DNA from: Psychroflexus salis
GTDB lineage: Bacteria > Bacteroidota > Bacteroidia > Flavobacteriales > Flavobacteriaceae
Direction of reading: 5' to 3'
Assembly: GCF_014640175.1 (NCBI RefSeq)
Contig: NZ_BMGL01000013.1
Span: 1-64,000 of the forward strand
DNA: 64,000 nt
In this document: piece after piece, positions 52,757 to 61,439 of the stretch
Numbering within the stretch: position 1 is the stretch's first letter
Layout: the number at the start of each line of letters is the position of its first letter
Notes under the pieces: generated by a model
What the model was told of the DNA's origin: nothing
The model's database searches: none
The model's input: the letters and a program-made list of their open reading frames with translations, nothing else
Position numbers and translations under genes: made by a program

Positions 52757-54169
52757 ATGGATAATCAAGAAAACTTTAGAGATAGCATTGGTACCTTAGA
52801 CGACCAAGGCAAACGCGCTTGGGTTTATCCTAAAAAACCGTCTGGAATTTTATACAAATACAGAAAATGGGTAAGCTATGGCCTACTGGTTTTTTTGTTT
52901 GCTTCTCCGTTTACTAAAGTAAATGGCAACCAATTTTTAATGTTCAACGTGTTAGAACGTAAATTCAACATTTTTGGATTTCCATTTTGGCCGCAAGATT
53001 TTTACTTGTTTGTTATTTCTATGATTACCCTTATCGTTTTATTAGCACTGTTTACAGTAGCGTTTGGTAGGATTTTTTGTGGCTGGATTTGCCCACAAAC
53101 CATATTTATGGAAATGGTTTTTAGGCGAATCGAGTTTGCTATTGAAGGTGATCGAAACAAACAAATGAAACTCGACCGCATGCCATGGAACAAAGAAAAA
53201 ATCATTAAAAAAGGGAGTAAATGGACAATTTTTGCGTTTATTTCATTTTTAATAGCTAACATCTTTTTAGCATATTTAGTGGGTAGCGATAGGTTATTAC
53301 AATATGTTACTGAAGGCCCAAGTGCTAACCTCGGCACCTTTATTCCTCTGTTAATTTTTACAGTAGTTTTCTATTTTGTATTTGCTTGGTTTAGAGAACA
53401 AGTCTGCATTATTGCTTGTCCTTACGGAAGATTGCAAGGCGTTTTACTCGACGAAAAATCAATTGTAGTAGCTTACGACCATAAGCGCGGCGAAGCCGAA
53501 AAAGGAAGAAAAAAGTTCAGAAAAAATGAAGACCGAGCTGCACTTGGTTATGGAGACTGCATTGATTGTAAACAATGTGTGCACGTTTGTCCTACGGGAA
53601 TTGATATCCGAAACGGAACCCAACTAGAATGTGTAAATTGTACAGCCTGCATCGACGAATGCGATGATATCATGGAAAAGGTAAATCTCCCAAAAGGTTT
53701 AATTCGTTTTGCCTCCGAAGAAAATATTGAAAAGAAAGCTAAGTTTAAATTTACAACAAGAATGAAAGCTTACACCGGTGTGCTTTCTATCTTAGTTGGA
53801 ATTTTAATTGGATTATTATTCATTAGAAGTGATGTTGAAGCTAGAGTTCTTAGACTCCCTGGAAACTTGTATGAAACTACAAAAAGTGGTGAACTTAGAA
53901 ATGTTTACACTTACAAATTAGTTAACAAAACCACCTTTGAAAAAGACTCGGTACATTTTAAATTGATGTCTCATAAGGGTGAAATTACTAGAGTTGGAGA
54001 TGAGTATACCACAGTACCTCCAAAAGATTTAGACAAAGGAAGTTTGTTTATCAATATTCACCCCATGGAATTAGATGGACATAAAAACAAAGTGAAAATC
54101 GGAATTTATAGCAAAGGTGAACTAATTGAAACCACCACAGCAAATTTTATGGGCCCCAAAACGTTTTAA
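52757..54169 (+). CDS. ccoG: cbb3 oxidase accessory protein CcoG (iron-sulfur)
   Basis: A 470-residue membrane protein with about five spans and two 4Fe-4S motifs: CIDCKQCVHVC (Cys268, 271, 274, 278) and CVNCTACIDEC. The N-terminal half has FGRIFCGWICPQTIF. It acts as a copper reductase in cbb3 oxidase assembly. The C-terminal soluble Ig-like domain is present. It is the last gene of the operon here. The fixH/ccoH gene that usually follows is absent, and a terminator comes 33 bases after the stop. Confidence 0.95.
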   Translation: MDNQENFRDSIGTLDDQGKRAWVYPKKPSGILYKYRKWVSYGLLVFLFASPFTKVNGNQFLMFNVLERKFNIFGFPFWPQDFYLFVISMITLIVLLALFTVAFGRIFCGWICPQTIFMEMVFRRIEFAIEGDRNKQMKLDRMPWNKEKIIKKGSKWTIFAFISFLIANIFLAYLVGSDRLLQYVTEGPSANLGTFIPLLIFTVVFYFVFAWFREQVCIIACPYGRLQGVLLDEKSIVVAYDHKRGEAEKGRKKFRKNEDRAALGYGDCIDCKQCVHVCPTGIDIRNGTQLECVNCTACIDECDDIMEKVNLPKGLIRFASEENIEKKAKFKFTTRMKAYTGVLSILVGILIGLLFIRSDVEARVLRLPGNLYETTKSGELRNVYTYKLVNKTTFEKDSVHFKLMSHKGEITRVGDEYTTVPPKDLDKGSLFINIHPMELDGHKNKVKIGIYSKGELIETTTANFMGPKTF

Positions 54170-54201
54170 TAAAGCAATTATTTAAATAAACACAAATCTA
54201 A

Positions 54202-54238
54202 AAAACTCTGCAAGCGTTTATAACGCTTGCAGAGTTTT
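54202..54238. terminator. Palindromic repeat copy 1, terminator of the cco operon
   Basis: AAAACTCTGCAAGCGTT and its complement make a 17-bp perfect stem with a TAT loop, and four T lie at the 3' end of the stem (plus strand). A related copy is at 55499-55533 (see that entry), so this is also a dispersed repeat. Confidence 0.8.
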
Positions 54239-54260
54239 GATTTATCTAAAAAATTATGTA

Positions 54261-54995
54261 CTACTTTTTAATCAACTTCTTCGTCAAACTTTCTGTTTCA
54301 GTTTGCACTTTTACCAAATACATGCCTTTAGCTAAATTGCTTAGATCAATGGTTTGATCTTCAAGGAAATCTACTTTTAATACTTGCTTACCGTTAAGGT
54401 TATATATGATAATTTGCTCAATCTTTGCTTGATCACTAGCTATATGCAATTGGTTAGAAACAGGATTAGGATAAATTAAAAAATTAGTTTTATCGAAATC
54501 TTCATTGCTTAAGGTGCTTGTCCAAAAAGTGGCAACTTCTCCGTTAGTATTGGTAATGTCTAAGTAGATTAAATCACCTTCATACCTAAAATTATAATTG
54601 AAAGGACCGAAGGCTTGCGATATCACTTCACTATCAAAAGTTACAACTTCTGAACCTTGTATGAAAACTTGGTTGTAATAATCACCGATATCTGAACTAT
54701 CAGAATTTAACGTACAACCTAGAATTTCATTATAAAAAGACTGCTCGTTTTCCAAAAAAACAACATGGCTTTCGCAGTCAGGTAAGAAATAATAAAAGAA
54801 AGCTATGCCGCCACTACTAAACTGGTCTGAAAAGTTTAATTGATCATATTCTCCGAATGCATTTAAATCTGCTATGATAGTTTCATCTTCGGTGACAATT
54901 TTTTCAATAGTCCAAGTATGATCAAGTATAGGAGTAACTTGTGCAGTTGTGTTTATGAAAAAAAGAAGTAATAACGTTTTTATAATTATTTTCAT
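54261..54995 (-). CDS. Secreted protein with T9SS type A sorting domain
   Basis: A 244-residue secreted protein: signal peptide (INTTAQ), then a beta-rich domain of about 150 residues (WTIEKIVTEDE, with a DCESHVVF and LGCTLNS cysteine pair) and a T9SS type A tail of about 75 residues from YPNPVSNQLHI to LVKVQTETESLTKKLIKK. The body resembles short META/lipocalin-like domains, but I cannot assign a family. It lies 11 bases downstream of the phase-variable ORF and likely shares its transcript. Confidence 0.85.
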   Translation of the reverse strand: MKIIIKTLLLLFFINTTAQVTPILDHTWTIEKIVTEDETIIADLNAFGEYDQLNFSDQFSSGGIAFFYYFLPDCESHVVFLENEQSFYNEILGCTLNSDSSDIGDYYNQVFIQGSEVVTFDSEVISQAFGPFNYNFRYEGDLIYLDITNTNGEVATFWTSTLSNEDFDKTNFLIYPNPVSNQLHIASDQAKIEQIIIYNLNGKQVLKVDFLEDQTIDLSNLAKGMYLVKVQTETESLTKKLIKK

Positions 54996-55006
54996 GATAA
55001 ATATTT

Positions 55007-55302
55007 TTAATTAATAATTAATTGTTTTACATCCAACATATTTCCATTGGCAATAAGATTGACTATATAGGTACCTGTTGGTAATTGGTTTGTAGGTATG
55101 CTTATGCTATTGTTTTCTGCTTCTAAAATATAATAGTAATGTAATACAGGGTTAGAGTTTTGTGCAAATAGATTTGTTGTACTCATTATACAACATATTA
55201 GCACGACTATAGCGAAAGACAGTCTGTTAATTGTGCTGTTATGCGGTGTTGCGGTGTTGCGGTGTTGCGGTGTTGCGGTGTTGCGGTGTTGCTGTTTTTC
55301 AT
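55007..55302 (-). pseudogene. Secreted T9SS-tail protein, out of frame through an 8-bp repeat (phase-off)
   Basis: On the minus strand ATG 55302 starts MKNSNTATPQHR, reads through the octamer array and stops at 55209-55207 after 31 codons. The other frame, from the array to the stop at 55007, encodes INRLSFAIVVLICCIMSTTN (end of signal peptide, cleavage near FAQN) and a mature part ending LPTGTYIVNLIANGNMLDVK plus QLIIN, a T9SS-tail-like sequence. Removing one 8-bp unit (five copies), or adding two (eight), joins ATG 55302 to this frame. No other ATG in the signal-peptide frame precedes it; the GTG at 55204 would cut the signal peptide. It is labelled pseudogene only because it is out of frame here. 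A true phase-variable gene is the better reading. Confidence 0.65.
55242..55292. repeat. Octanucleotide tandem repeat (6 units)
   Basis: TGCGGTGT repeats six times without a mismatch (55242-55289) and ends with TGC, 51 bases in all. It lies 7 bases inside the minus-strand ATG at 55302. All three frames of the unit on that strand are free of stops, as needed for slipped-strand switching of a reading frame. Confidence 0.95.
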
Positions 55303-55498
55303 AATAATAAATTTAAAATTACATAATTTTTATATATTAAGCAAATCTTAAATGTAAACCTAGTTAAGTGACGCCAATTATTGAATAAATTTCAAATTAT
55401 ACTTAATATTATTTAGTTTTTAATAAAACGATATTATAAACTAAATAATTGAATTTTACGATTGTGTGTGAAAATTTTCCTACAGTAAAGATATTTAT
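55303..55498. other. Non-coding, upstream of the phase-variable ORF
   Basis: AT-rich, no gene visible. With the repeat copy at 55499 and sequence to 55631 this gap exceeds 300 bases. On the minus strand TAAGATTTG near 55360 is a loose match to a -7 box that could serve the ORF at 55302. Confidence 0.5.
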
Positions 55499-55533
55499 AA
55501 ACCCTACAAGCATTTATAACGCTTGCAGGGTTT
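55499..55533. repeat. Palindromic repeat copy 2
   Basis: A 16-bp stem with two A-C mismatches and a TAT loop; TTTATAACGCTTGCAG is shared with the copy at 54202-54238 in the same orientation, and both continue TTTTGATT. No plus-strand gene precedes this copy, so it is not there to end one. It could terminate the LysM gene leftwards, or be a dispersed repeat. Confidence 0.75.
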
Positions 55534-55631
55534 TGATTACTATCTATCCCTAACTAATATATAAGATGAGTGAGTTTTAAACTTTGCAAAGTAAAGCGGA
55601 AAGCCTAATTTTTGTTTGATCTGAAATTTAC

Positions 55632-57587
55632 TTATTCGATTACTTCAGTTTCTAAGTTATCTAAATACTGAATTAAGAAAAGAGCATCATTATAATAACC
55701 TTCTTCAAAATCAAATTTGTGATAATTGAATTTACTTTCAAAATAAGATGTAGGAGCTGGTAAATCAGTCGTTTCATTAAATTTTTGTTCAGCATAAGCC
55801 ATTCGTAAAATCACATCGTAGGCTAAATCAAATCCACGAACAACAAACCGATTGGGATAATAACCATGTTTGTTTTTGTAAGCTTCAGAAAAACTTTCAG
55901 GAGCTGGTCGTATCAATTCCTTTGATGCTCCTACAAAGGTAAAATGTAAAGAGCTTAAGTAGGCATTCGAAATTTCATCTTCATAAAAGCTACTTCTGTT
56001 CGAAGTAAATAAACGTATTTGGTAATCGTCTTTTTGTAAAGCAATTAAATAAGCTATGGCACTTTCAATTTTGCCATAATCTGTAGTTTCTAATAAAAAC
56101 CAATTGGTTTTATCTTTTTTCAGCAATGGTTTTATATCGCTTTTTTGCAGGTATTCTCTCTCTTCCAGTTCAACAAATTGAATTGTATGAAAGGTATATT
56201 TCAGTTTATTACGCATGTCTAAACCCGTAGAATCTGTAAGCGAAATTAAATTAATGCTATCGTTTATATTTTTATTTAAGTAGGTAATTAATACCTCTTG
56301 TTTTACATCAGAACTTGGTATGGTTTTAACCAGATTTTTATGGTAATATTCTGGATTTATTAAAGGGGAAAACAACAGGTTTTCTGTTTGTTCAATTTCA
56401 TTTAAAACCAACTTAATTTGGTCTTCTAAAAATGGCCCCATAAACACATCTTGTTCAGAAAATGCTTTGTCTTGAAATATAGATTGTATTGCATTAGGAT
56501 TGCGTTGCTCCGTATCAAAAAACTGAAGTTCTACAGGTATATTTCTAGTTTTGGCAGAGTCTACTGCCATTTCAACTCCAGTATAAAAATCTACAGCTAT
56601 ACGGGTTAATTGACTTCTTTTCAATAAAAGCTCTTGATCGATACTGTCATTTTCAAAAGCAACTAAATTAAAAGGCATCAATAAATTTAACTTTATTGCT
56701 TCGATTAAGTTTTCTTCTTCAATAAAATTTTCAAGATTTACGGATGTTTCTCCAGGCAAGACTAAACTTTTTCGTTTAGTAGGTAATTTTAAAACCATGC
56801 CTTCCGAAAGCCCTCCATATCGCAAAGCCGGATTTAAGGCTTCTAAACGTTCTCTACTAAATTCGTTGTTTTTTAAAATAGAACCTATCGATTCTCTTTT
56901 AGGTACTACATAATATTTTATTTCTTCTTTACGAATATCGGGTTGCTTTACTTTTTCTTTTTTTTCATTTTTCAAAGAACGGTCTATAGTTACAAATTGC
57001 CCAGCTTGTAAAGTTTCTAAATCGGGATTTAAACTGTCTAAATCAGCTATTGTAATACCATATTGTTTAGCAATGCTAAACTTGGTTTCTTTTGGTAAAA
57101 CCAAGTGTTTCAATTTAGAAAAGGATGAATTGGTAACACTTTGGTTAAAATTATTGCTTAAATGCTCTTCGTCTTCTTTAGACAATTTAGTAACTGGTAT
57201 ACGGAGTTGGTCGTTCATGTCCAATTCCCTTTCATATAAAAAAGGATTGTATTTTTTCACCTCATCAATAGAAATTTCAAAGGAACGAGAAATACTATAA
57301 AGCGTTTCTTTTGGGCTTACATCATATAAAGTAAAGTCTACTTTTTTAGCACCTTCAGGTACTTTTTTTACAGGAATAATTAATTTAGGTACTCTTAACG
57401 ATGCTCCTTTTTGCGCGTCGGGATTTAAATCTAATATAGCTTGTTCACTAACTTGATATTGCTGTGCAATGCTTGCTATTGTTTCACCTTTTTGTACTGA
57501 GTGAGCTACATATTCTTGAGCAGTATGCGTTTGTACAAAAGCTAAAAAAAATAAGCCTATTAAAAAATGCTTTGTTTTTATTCCCAT
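55632..57587 (-). CDS. LysM-repeat and periplasmic-binding-protein-like protein
   Basis: A 651-residue exported protein (signal peptide, THTAQ). Four LysM-type domains fill residues about 25-275 ([100 protein letters not shown]), suggesting peptidoglycan attachment. The C-terminal 370 residues resemble an amino-acid ABC-type substrate-binding fold (type 1), here without a transporter. The start overlaps the guaA stop by 10 bases, a coupling common in Flavobacteriia. Ligand and role are unknown. Confidence 0.9.
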   Translation of the reverse strand: MGIKTKHFLIGLFFLAFVQTHTAQEYVAHSVQKGETIASIAQQYQVSEQAILDLNPDAQKGASLRVPKLIIPVKKVPEGAKKVDFTLYDVSPKETLYSISRSFEISIDEVKKYNPFLYERELDMNDQLRIPVTKLSKEDEEHLSNNFNQSVTNSSFSKLKHLVLPKETKFSIAKQYGITIADLDSLNPDLETLQAGQFVTIDRSLKNEKKEKVKQPDIRKEEIKYYVVPKRESIGSILKNNEFSRERLEALNPALRYGGLSEGMVLKLPTKRKSLVLPGETSVNLENFIEEENLIEAIKLNLLMPFNLVAFENDSIDQELLLKRSQLTRIAVDFYTGVEMAVDSAKTRNIPVELQFFDTEQRNPNAIQSIFQDKAFSEQDVFMGPFLEDQIKLVLNEIEQTENLLFSPLINPEYYHKNLVKTIPSSDVKQEVLITYLNKNINDSINLISLTDSTGLDMRNKLKYTFHTIQFVELEEREYLQKSDIKPLLKKDKTNWFLLETTDYGKIESAIAYLIALQKDDYQIRLFTSNRSSFYEDEISNAYLSSLHFTFVGASKELIRPAPESFSEAYKNKHGYYPNRFVVRGFDLAYDVILRMAYAEQKFNETTDLPAPTSYFESKFNYHKFDFEEGYYNDALFLIQYLDNLETEVIE

Positions 57588-59107
57588 TCAATTGTAGCTG
57601 GTGGTTTAGAGCTAATATCGTAAACTACACGATTTACGCCTTTAACCTGATTAATTATTTTATTAGAAGTTTCTTGCAAAAACGCATAAGGCAAATCTAC
57701 CCAATCTGCCGTCATTCCATCGGTAGATTCTACAGCACGTAAAGCTACCACTTTTTCGTAAGTACGTTCGTCTCCCATTACTCCAACCGAAGATACGGGC
57801 AGCAACATCGCTCCGGCTTGCCAAACTTTATCATACATATTCCACTTGCGTAAACCATCGATAAAAATAGCATCTACATCTTGCAAAATACGAACTTTTT
57901 CTGCTGTAATATCGCCTAAAATACGAATACCTAAACCTGGACCTGGAAAAGGATGACGACCTAACAACTTGTTAGAAATTCCCAATTCTGCTCCTACTCT
58001 ACGCACTTCATCTTTAAATAACATTCGTAAAGGCTCAACCACTTTTAATTTCATAAAGTCGGGTAAACCGCCTACATTGTGATGCGATTTAATGGTTACC
58101 GATGGTCCATTTACCGAAACCGATTCAATTACATCGGGATAAATGGTGCCTTGTGCTAAGAAACTTACATCTTTAATTTGATGCGCTTCATCATCAAAAA
58201 CTTCAATAAAAGTATTGCCTATTTTTTTACGTTTGGTTTCTGGATCACTAATTCCAGCTAAAGCATCTAAAAAACGGGAAGAAGCATCTACTCCTTTTAC
58301 GTTTAAACCCATGCCTTTGTATTGTTCTAAAACTGAACTAAATTCATTTTTTCGCAACAAACCGTTGTTTACAAAAATGCAGTACAAATTTTTACCGATG
58401 GCTTGGTGAAGTAACACAGCGGCAACGCTAGAATCTACTCCGCCACTTAAACCTAGTACTACTTTTTGATTACCAATTTTCTCTTTAAGTTCGGCTACGG
58501 TTAAATCTACAAAACGTGCTGGTGTCCATGATTGGGGAACTCCAGCAATGTGTACTAGAAAGTTTTTTAAAATTTGCGCTCCGTCTTTGGTATGATACAC
58601 TTCGGGATGAAATTGTAAGCCATAGGTTTCTTCGCCATCAATTCGGTAAGCTGCATTTAAAACATCTTCGGTACTAGCTAAACGAACTGCTTGATTGGGT
58701 AGTGATTTTATACTATCACTATGCGACATCCAAACTTGAGAACCTTCATTTACATTTTTAAACAACGCTTCTTCTGCTTTAATGATGTTCAATTTTGCTC
58801 TACCAAACTCCCGTGTGTTCGATGGGGCAACTTCACCACCAAAATTATGGGCAATGTATTGGGCTCCATAACAAACTGCTAATAACGGAAGTTTTCCTTT
58901 AATTTTACTTAAATCTGGCTTAGGTGCGTCTTCAGCACGTACTGAAAATGGACTACCCGATAAAATTACCGCTTTAAATTCGTTTAAATTTTCTGGTATT
59001 TTGTGAAAAGGGTGAATTTCACAATATATGTTGAGCTCTCTAACGCGCCTTGCAATAAGTTGTGTATATTGAGAACCAAAATCGAGAATAAGAAGGTTTT
59101 TTTGCAT
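57578..59107 (-). CDS. guaA: GMP synthase (glutamine-hydrolysing)
   Basis: Makes GMP from XMP. Residues 1-190 are the class I glutamine amidotransferase with nucleophile Cys79 (AVCYGAQ) and FHPEVYHT. The ATP pyrophosphatase domain follows with [14 protein letters not shown], and the dimerisation domain ends PPATIEWE. Length is 509 from ATG 59107 ([17 protein letters not shown]), the family start. A TTG at 59113 belongs to the -7 box. The LysM gene overlaps its 3' end. Confidence 0.98.
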   Translation of the reverse strand: MQKNLLILDFGSQYTQLIARRVRELNIYCEIHPFHKIPENLNEFKAVILSGSPFSVRAEDAPKPDLSKIKGKLPLLAVCYGAQYIAHNFGGEVAPSNTREFGRAKLNIIKAEEALFKNVNEGSQVWMSHSDSIKSLPNQAVRLASTEDVLNAAYRIDGEETYGLQFHPEVYHTKDGAQILKNFLVHIAGVPQSWTPARFVDLTVAELKEKIGNQKVVLGLSGGVDSSVAAVLLHQAIGKNLYCIFVNNGLLRKNEFSSVLEQYKGMGLNVKGVDASSRFLDALAGISDPETKRKKIGNTFIEVFDDEAHQIKDVSFLAQGTIYPDVIESVSVNGPSVTIKSHHNVGGLPDFMKLKVVEPLRMLFKDEVRRVGAELGISNKLLGRHPFPGPGLGIRILGDITAEKVRILQDVDAIFIDGLRKWNMYDKVWQAGAMLLPVSSVGVMGDERTYEKVVALRAVESTDGMTADWVDLPYAFLQETSNKIINQVKGVNRVVYDISSKPPATIEWE

Positions 59108-59110
59108 GCA

Positions 59111-59118
59111 CAAAAGTA
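59111..59118 (-). promoter_or_regulatory. -7 box immediately before guaA
   Basis: TACTTTTG on the minus strand ends only three bases before ATG 59107, which would leave almost no 5' leader. Either the transcript is leaderless or nearly so, or this match is fortuitous. Confidence 0.4.
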
Positions 59119-59177
59119 AAAATTTACGCTAAAATTAAGCATTTTAATCGCCTATTTTTAGACATTTGAATTAAAAA

Positions 59178-59717
59178 ATGTTAAACGAAATTTTAGAAAC
59201 TGCCAAACAAGAAATTAAATTTGGTTATTTAAAGAAGAAACATCCCTTTCGTTACCCTAGTTTAGCTAGTTTAGGCAACACTTACCCAAACCAAAGAACC
59301 GTAGTTTTAAGAGACACTACAACTGATTTTGAACTCCTTTTTTTTACAGATAAACGAAGTGATAAAATAGAAGATTTTTCGAAAAACCCTATGGCTAGTG
59401 TTTTGTTTTATCATCCCAAAAAACTTTTACAGATTAAAGTTATGGGGAAAATAAAAATAGTGACTTCTGGTAAAGTTTATGAAGATTATTGGAGTAAAAT
59501 TCAAAGGGAATCTAAAAAAGATTTCATTACTGAAAACCCACCAGGCACCGAAATTGCAAACCCAGATGAAGTTGAATACAAAAACAATGAGCATCATTTT
59601 TGTTTGTTAAAGCTCGTACCAACTGAAATTGAATATTTGCAATTAAAGCGACCAAACCATATTCGTGCTATATTTAAGGAAGAAAATAACTGGGAAGGTA
59701 AATTTTTAAATCCATAA
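59178..59717 (+). CDS. Pyridoxamine 5'-phosphate oxidase-like flavoprotein
   Basis: A 179-residue split-barrel flavoprotein of the PNPOx-like family: FRYPSLASLGNTYPNQRTVVLRD, FFTDKRSDKIEDFSKNPMASVLFYHPK (FMN-contact region) and a C-terminal segment ending IEYLQLKRPNHIRAIFK. It is shorter than true PdxH and lacks the usual RxxxGW-type C-terminus, so I call it PNPOx-like rather than PdxH. It is divergent from guaA and followed by a bidirectional terminator. Confidence 0.88.
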   Translation: MLNEILETAKQEIKFGYLKKKHPFRYPSLASLGNTYPNQRTVVLRDTTTDFELLFFTDKRSDKIEDFSKNPMASVLFYHPKKLLQIKVMGKIKIVTSGKVYEDYWSKIQRESKKDFITENPPGTEIANPDEVEYKNNEHHFCLLKLVPTEIEYLQLKRPNHIRAIFKEENNWEGKFLNP

Positions 59718-59719
59718 AA

Positions 59720-59747
59720 AAAGCTGTTCCAAAATTGGAACAGCTTT
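59720..59747. terminator. Bidirectional terminator
   Basis: AAAGCTGTTCC and GGAACAGCTTT (11 bp) around a six-base loop, with A and T runs on both sides, between two convergent genes. The stem resembles that behind the Fic gene (47924-47953). Confidence 0.75.
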
Positions 59748-59774
59748 GTAAAATAGGTATTGATTTAATTTCAC

Positions 59775-60008
59775 TTAGAAATTTGAACCAATATCGCCTT
59801 GAGCAACTATGGTTTCAAGTTTATCTGCACTTAAATGTACATTTACATAACCATCTACAGCTAAGATATCTTCATAAGTATATGAATTTTCTCCATCGCT
59901 TTGCCCCATTCTTGTATCAGACATGCTCATTCCTGTATCGCCATCACTTGAGCAATTCACAAATAAAATGGCCAATACCATTAAGAAAGAAAATTTAATT
60001 GATTTCAT
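59775..60008 (-). CDS. Small lipoprotein of unknown function
   Basis: A 77-residue lipoprotein (lipobox ILFVNC, Cys19), then SSDGDTGMSMSDTRMGQSDG, which is rich in Gly, Ser, Asp and Met, and a short C-terminal domain (TYEDILAVDGYVNVHLSADKLETIV). No family is recognised. It is monocistronic, convergent to the PNPOx-like gene. Confidence 0.6.
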   Translation of the reverse strand: MKSIKFSFLMVLAILFVNCSSDGDTGMSMSDTRMGQSDGENSYTYEDILAVDGYVNVHLSADKLETIVAQGDIGSNF

Positions 60009-60127
60009 AGTGTTTAATTTTTATTCACAATAGTTATGTAAGAAAACATAATGTTGGTTCACTTTAACAAAACGATAAAGTGATTAATTAACTATATTTA
60101 AAAGAAAAAGGTGATTTAGATGAATAT

Positions 60128-60760
60128 TTAAGGGATTCTTAAATATTTATGGGTTTGTAATGATATTTTCCACTTCGGATTTTGCATTACATAGTCAACA
60201 ATTATAGGAATCATTTTTTCACGCATACTCCATTCGGGTTGCAGGTAAAGCAAACAATCGTTATTTACTTGAGTAGCCTGTTCTTCAGCAAATTGCAAAT
60301 CGTGTTTATTAAAAACAATTACTTTTAGCTCATGTGCTTTTTGATAAGCTTCTTTTGTAGGTAATTTATTTTTTTTAGGCGAAAGACAAACCCAATCCCA
60401 AATTCCTGTAAAAGGGTAAGCTCCCGAAGTTTCTATATGGATATTTACGTCTTTTTGTTTGAGCATTTGAGTAAGCAAAGTCATATCCCAAGTAAGTGGT
60501 TCGCCTCCAGTAACTACAACAGTATCGCTGTATTTCACTACATCATCTACAATTTTTTCGGTAACTGTTGGTGGGTGTTTTTCTGCGTTCCAGCTCTCTT
60601 TTACATCGCACCAATGGCAACCTACATCGCAACCGCCTATTCTAACAAAATAAGCCGATGTTCCTGTATGGTGACCTTCACCTTGTATTGTGTAAAACGC
60701 TTCCATTAAAGGAAGCATTTTCCCTTCATGAACAAGCGTTTCAATTTTTTCTTTTTTCAT
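60128..60760 (-). CDS. queE: 7-carboxy-7-deazaguanine synthase
   Basis: Radical SAM enzyme that contracts 6-carboxytetrahydropterin to 7-carboxy-7-deazaguanine on the way to queuosine. Cys44, Cys48 and Cys51 (GGCDVGCHWCD) bind the 4Fe-4S cluster, and VVVTGGEPLTWD is the SAM-binding GGE motif. At 210 residues it is full length. I chose ATG 60760. A TTG at 60769 lies in the -7 box. The other queuosine genes are not in this window. Confidence 0.96.
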   Translation of the reverse strand: MKKEKIETLVHEGKMLPLMEAFYTIQGEGHHTGTSAYFVRIGGCDVGCHWCDVKESWNAEKHPPTVTEKIVDDVVKYSDTVVVTGGEPLTWDMTLLTQMLKQKDVNIHIETSGAYPFTGIWDWVCLSPKKNKLPTKEAYQKAHELKVIVFNKHDLQFAEEQATQVNNDCLLYLQPEWSMREKMIPIIVDYVMQNPKWKISLQTHKYLRIP

Positions 60761-60766
60761 AGCGGG

Positions 60767-60774
60767 CAAAGATA
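60767..60774 (-). promoter_or_regulatory. -7 box of queE
   Basis: TATCTTTG on the minus strand, six bases before ATG 60760, a perfect TAnnTTTG match with a very short leader. Confidence 0.5.
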
Positions 60775-60844
60775 CTACTTCAATTCTGTTTATAAAAGCT
60801 ATAAGATTTAAGTAAAAGTATAATTGTTTAGCCCTAGCAATTCT

Positions 60845-60852
60845 TATTTTTG
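60845..60852 (+). promoter_or_regulatory. -7 box of the 60870 lipoprotein operon
   Basis: TATTTTTG with TTG at 60824-60826 and 18 bases between them, 17 bases before the ATG at 60870. A fair -33/-7 pair. Confidence 0.55.
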
Positions 60853-60869
60853 TAACTTAAAATTTAATT

Positions 60870-61439
60870 ATGAAGAAAATATTTACAGTCATTTTAGTGC
60901 TTATTGGTTTAGTATCTTGTACCAATGCTGAAAAAAATAAATTCTTATTAGCTAAAAACCAAGTCGGATTGGTAAATGCTAATACACCCGTTTACGAGCT
61001 AGAGCATTTATTTAAAAACGATTCTGTTGTTCGAATGGATTTAGAAGACCGTTTTAGAACCAAAATTCAAGATGTTGAAGTTTACAACAAAGAAGGTGAG
61101 AAACTTTTGGTTTTAGAACCTAGAAAAGCAGATGATTCTACCAGTACTTTTAAACAAATACAAGTAGCTAGTCCTTTGTTTGTTACAGAAAAAGGTTTTG
61201 GAACAAATTCTACTTTTAAAGATATTTATCAAAATTACGAAATCGGAAAAATACAAAATACATTTATGTCTGTAATTGTTACTATTAAAGATATTGATGC
61301 ATTTGTAACTATTAACAAAAAACAACTTCCAGAGAATTTACGGACTGGTTCGGATATTGAAATTAAAGCTAGCCAAATTCCAGATGATGCTAAAATTCAA
61401 CATTTATGGATGAACTTTAGTTTAGATGAAGAAAAGTAA
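60870..61439 (+). CDS. Lipoprotein of unknown function (first of a pair)
   Basis: A 189-residue lipoprotein (lipobox LVSC, Cys17). The mature part is a beta-rich domain: KNQVGLVNANTPVYELEHLF, VYNKEGEKLLVLEPRK, VASPLFVTEKGFGTNSTFKD, then a helical C-terminus. It looks like a conserved Flavobacteriaceae protein, but I know no function. It overlaps the next lipoprotein by 14 bases. Confidence 0.75.
   Translation: MKKIFTVILVLIGLVSCTNAEKNKFLLAKNQVGLVNANTPVYELEHLFKNDSVVRMDLEDRFRTKIQDVEVYNKEGEKLLVLEPRKADDSTSTFKQIQVASPLFVTEKGFGTNSTFKDIYQNYEIGKIQNTFMSVIVTIKDIDAFVTINKKQLPENLRTGSDIEIKASQIPDDAKIQHLWMNFSLDEEK

Noticed and set aside
55007-55204. A 65-residue protein starting at GTG 55204
   Set aside because: This start would cut the signal peptide in half. 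The hydrophobic stretch begins upstream and the frame runs on into the octamer array, so ATG 55302 in another repeat register is the likely start.
55242-55292. CRISPR-like array
   Set aside because: Units are 8 bp, adjacent and without spacers, and no cas gene is present.
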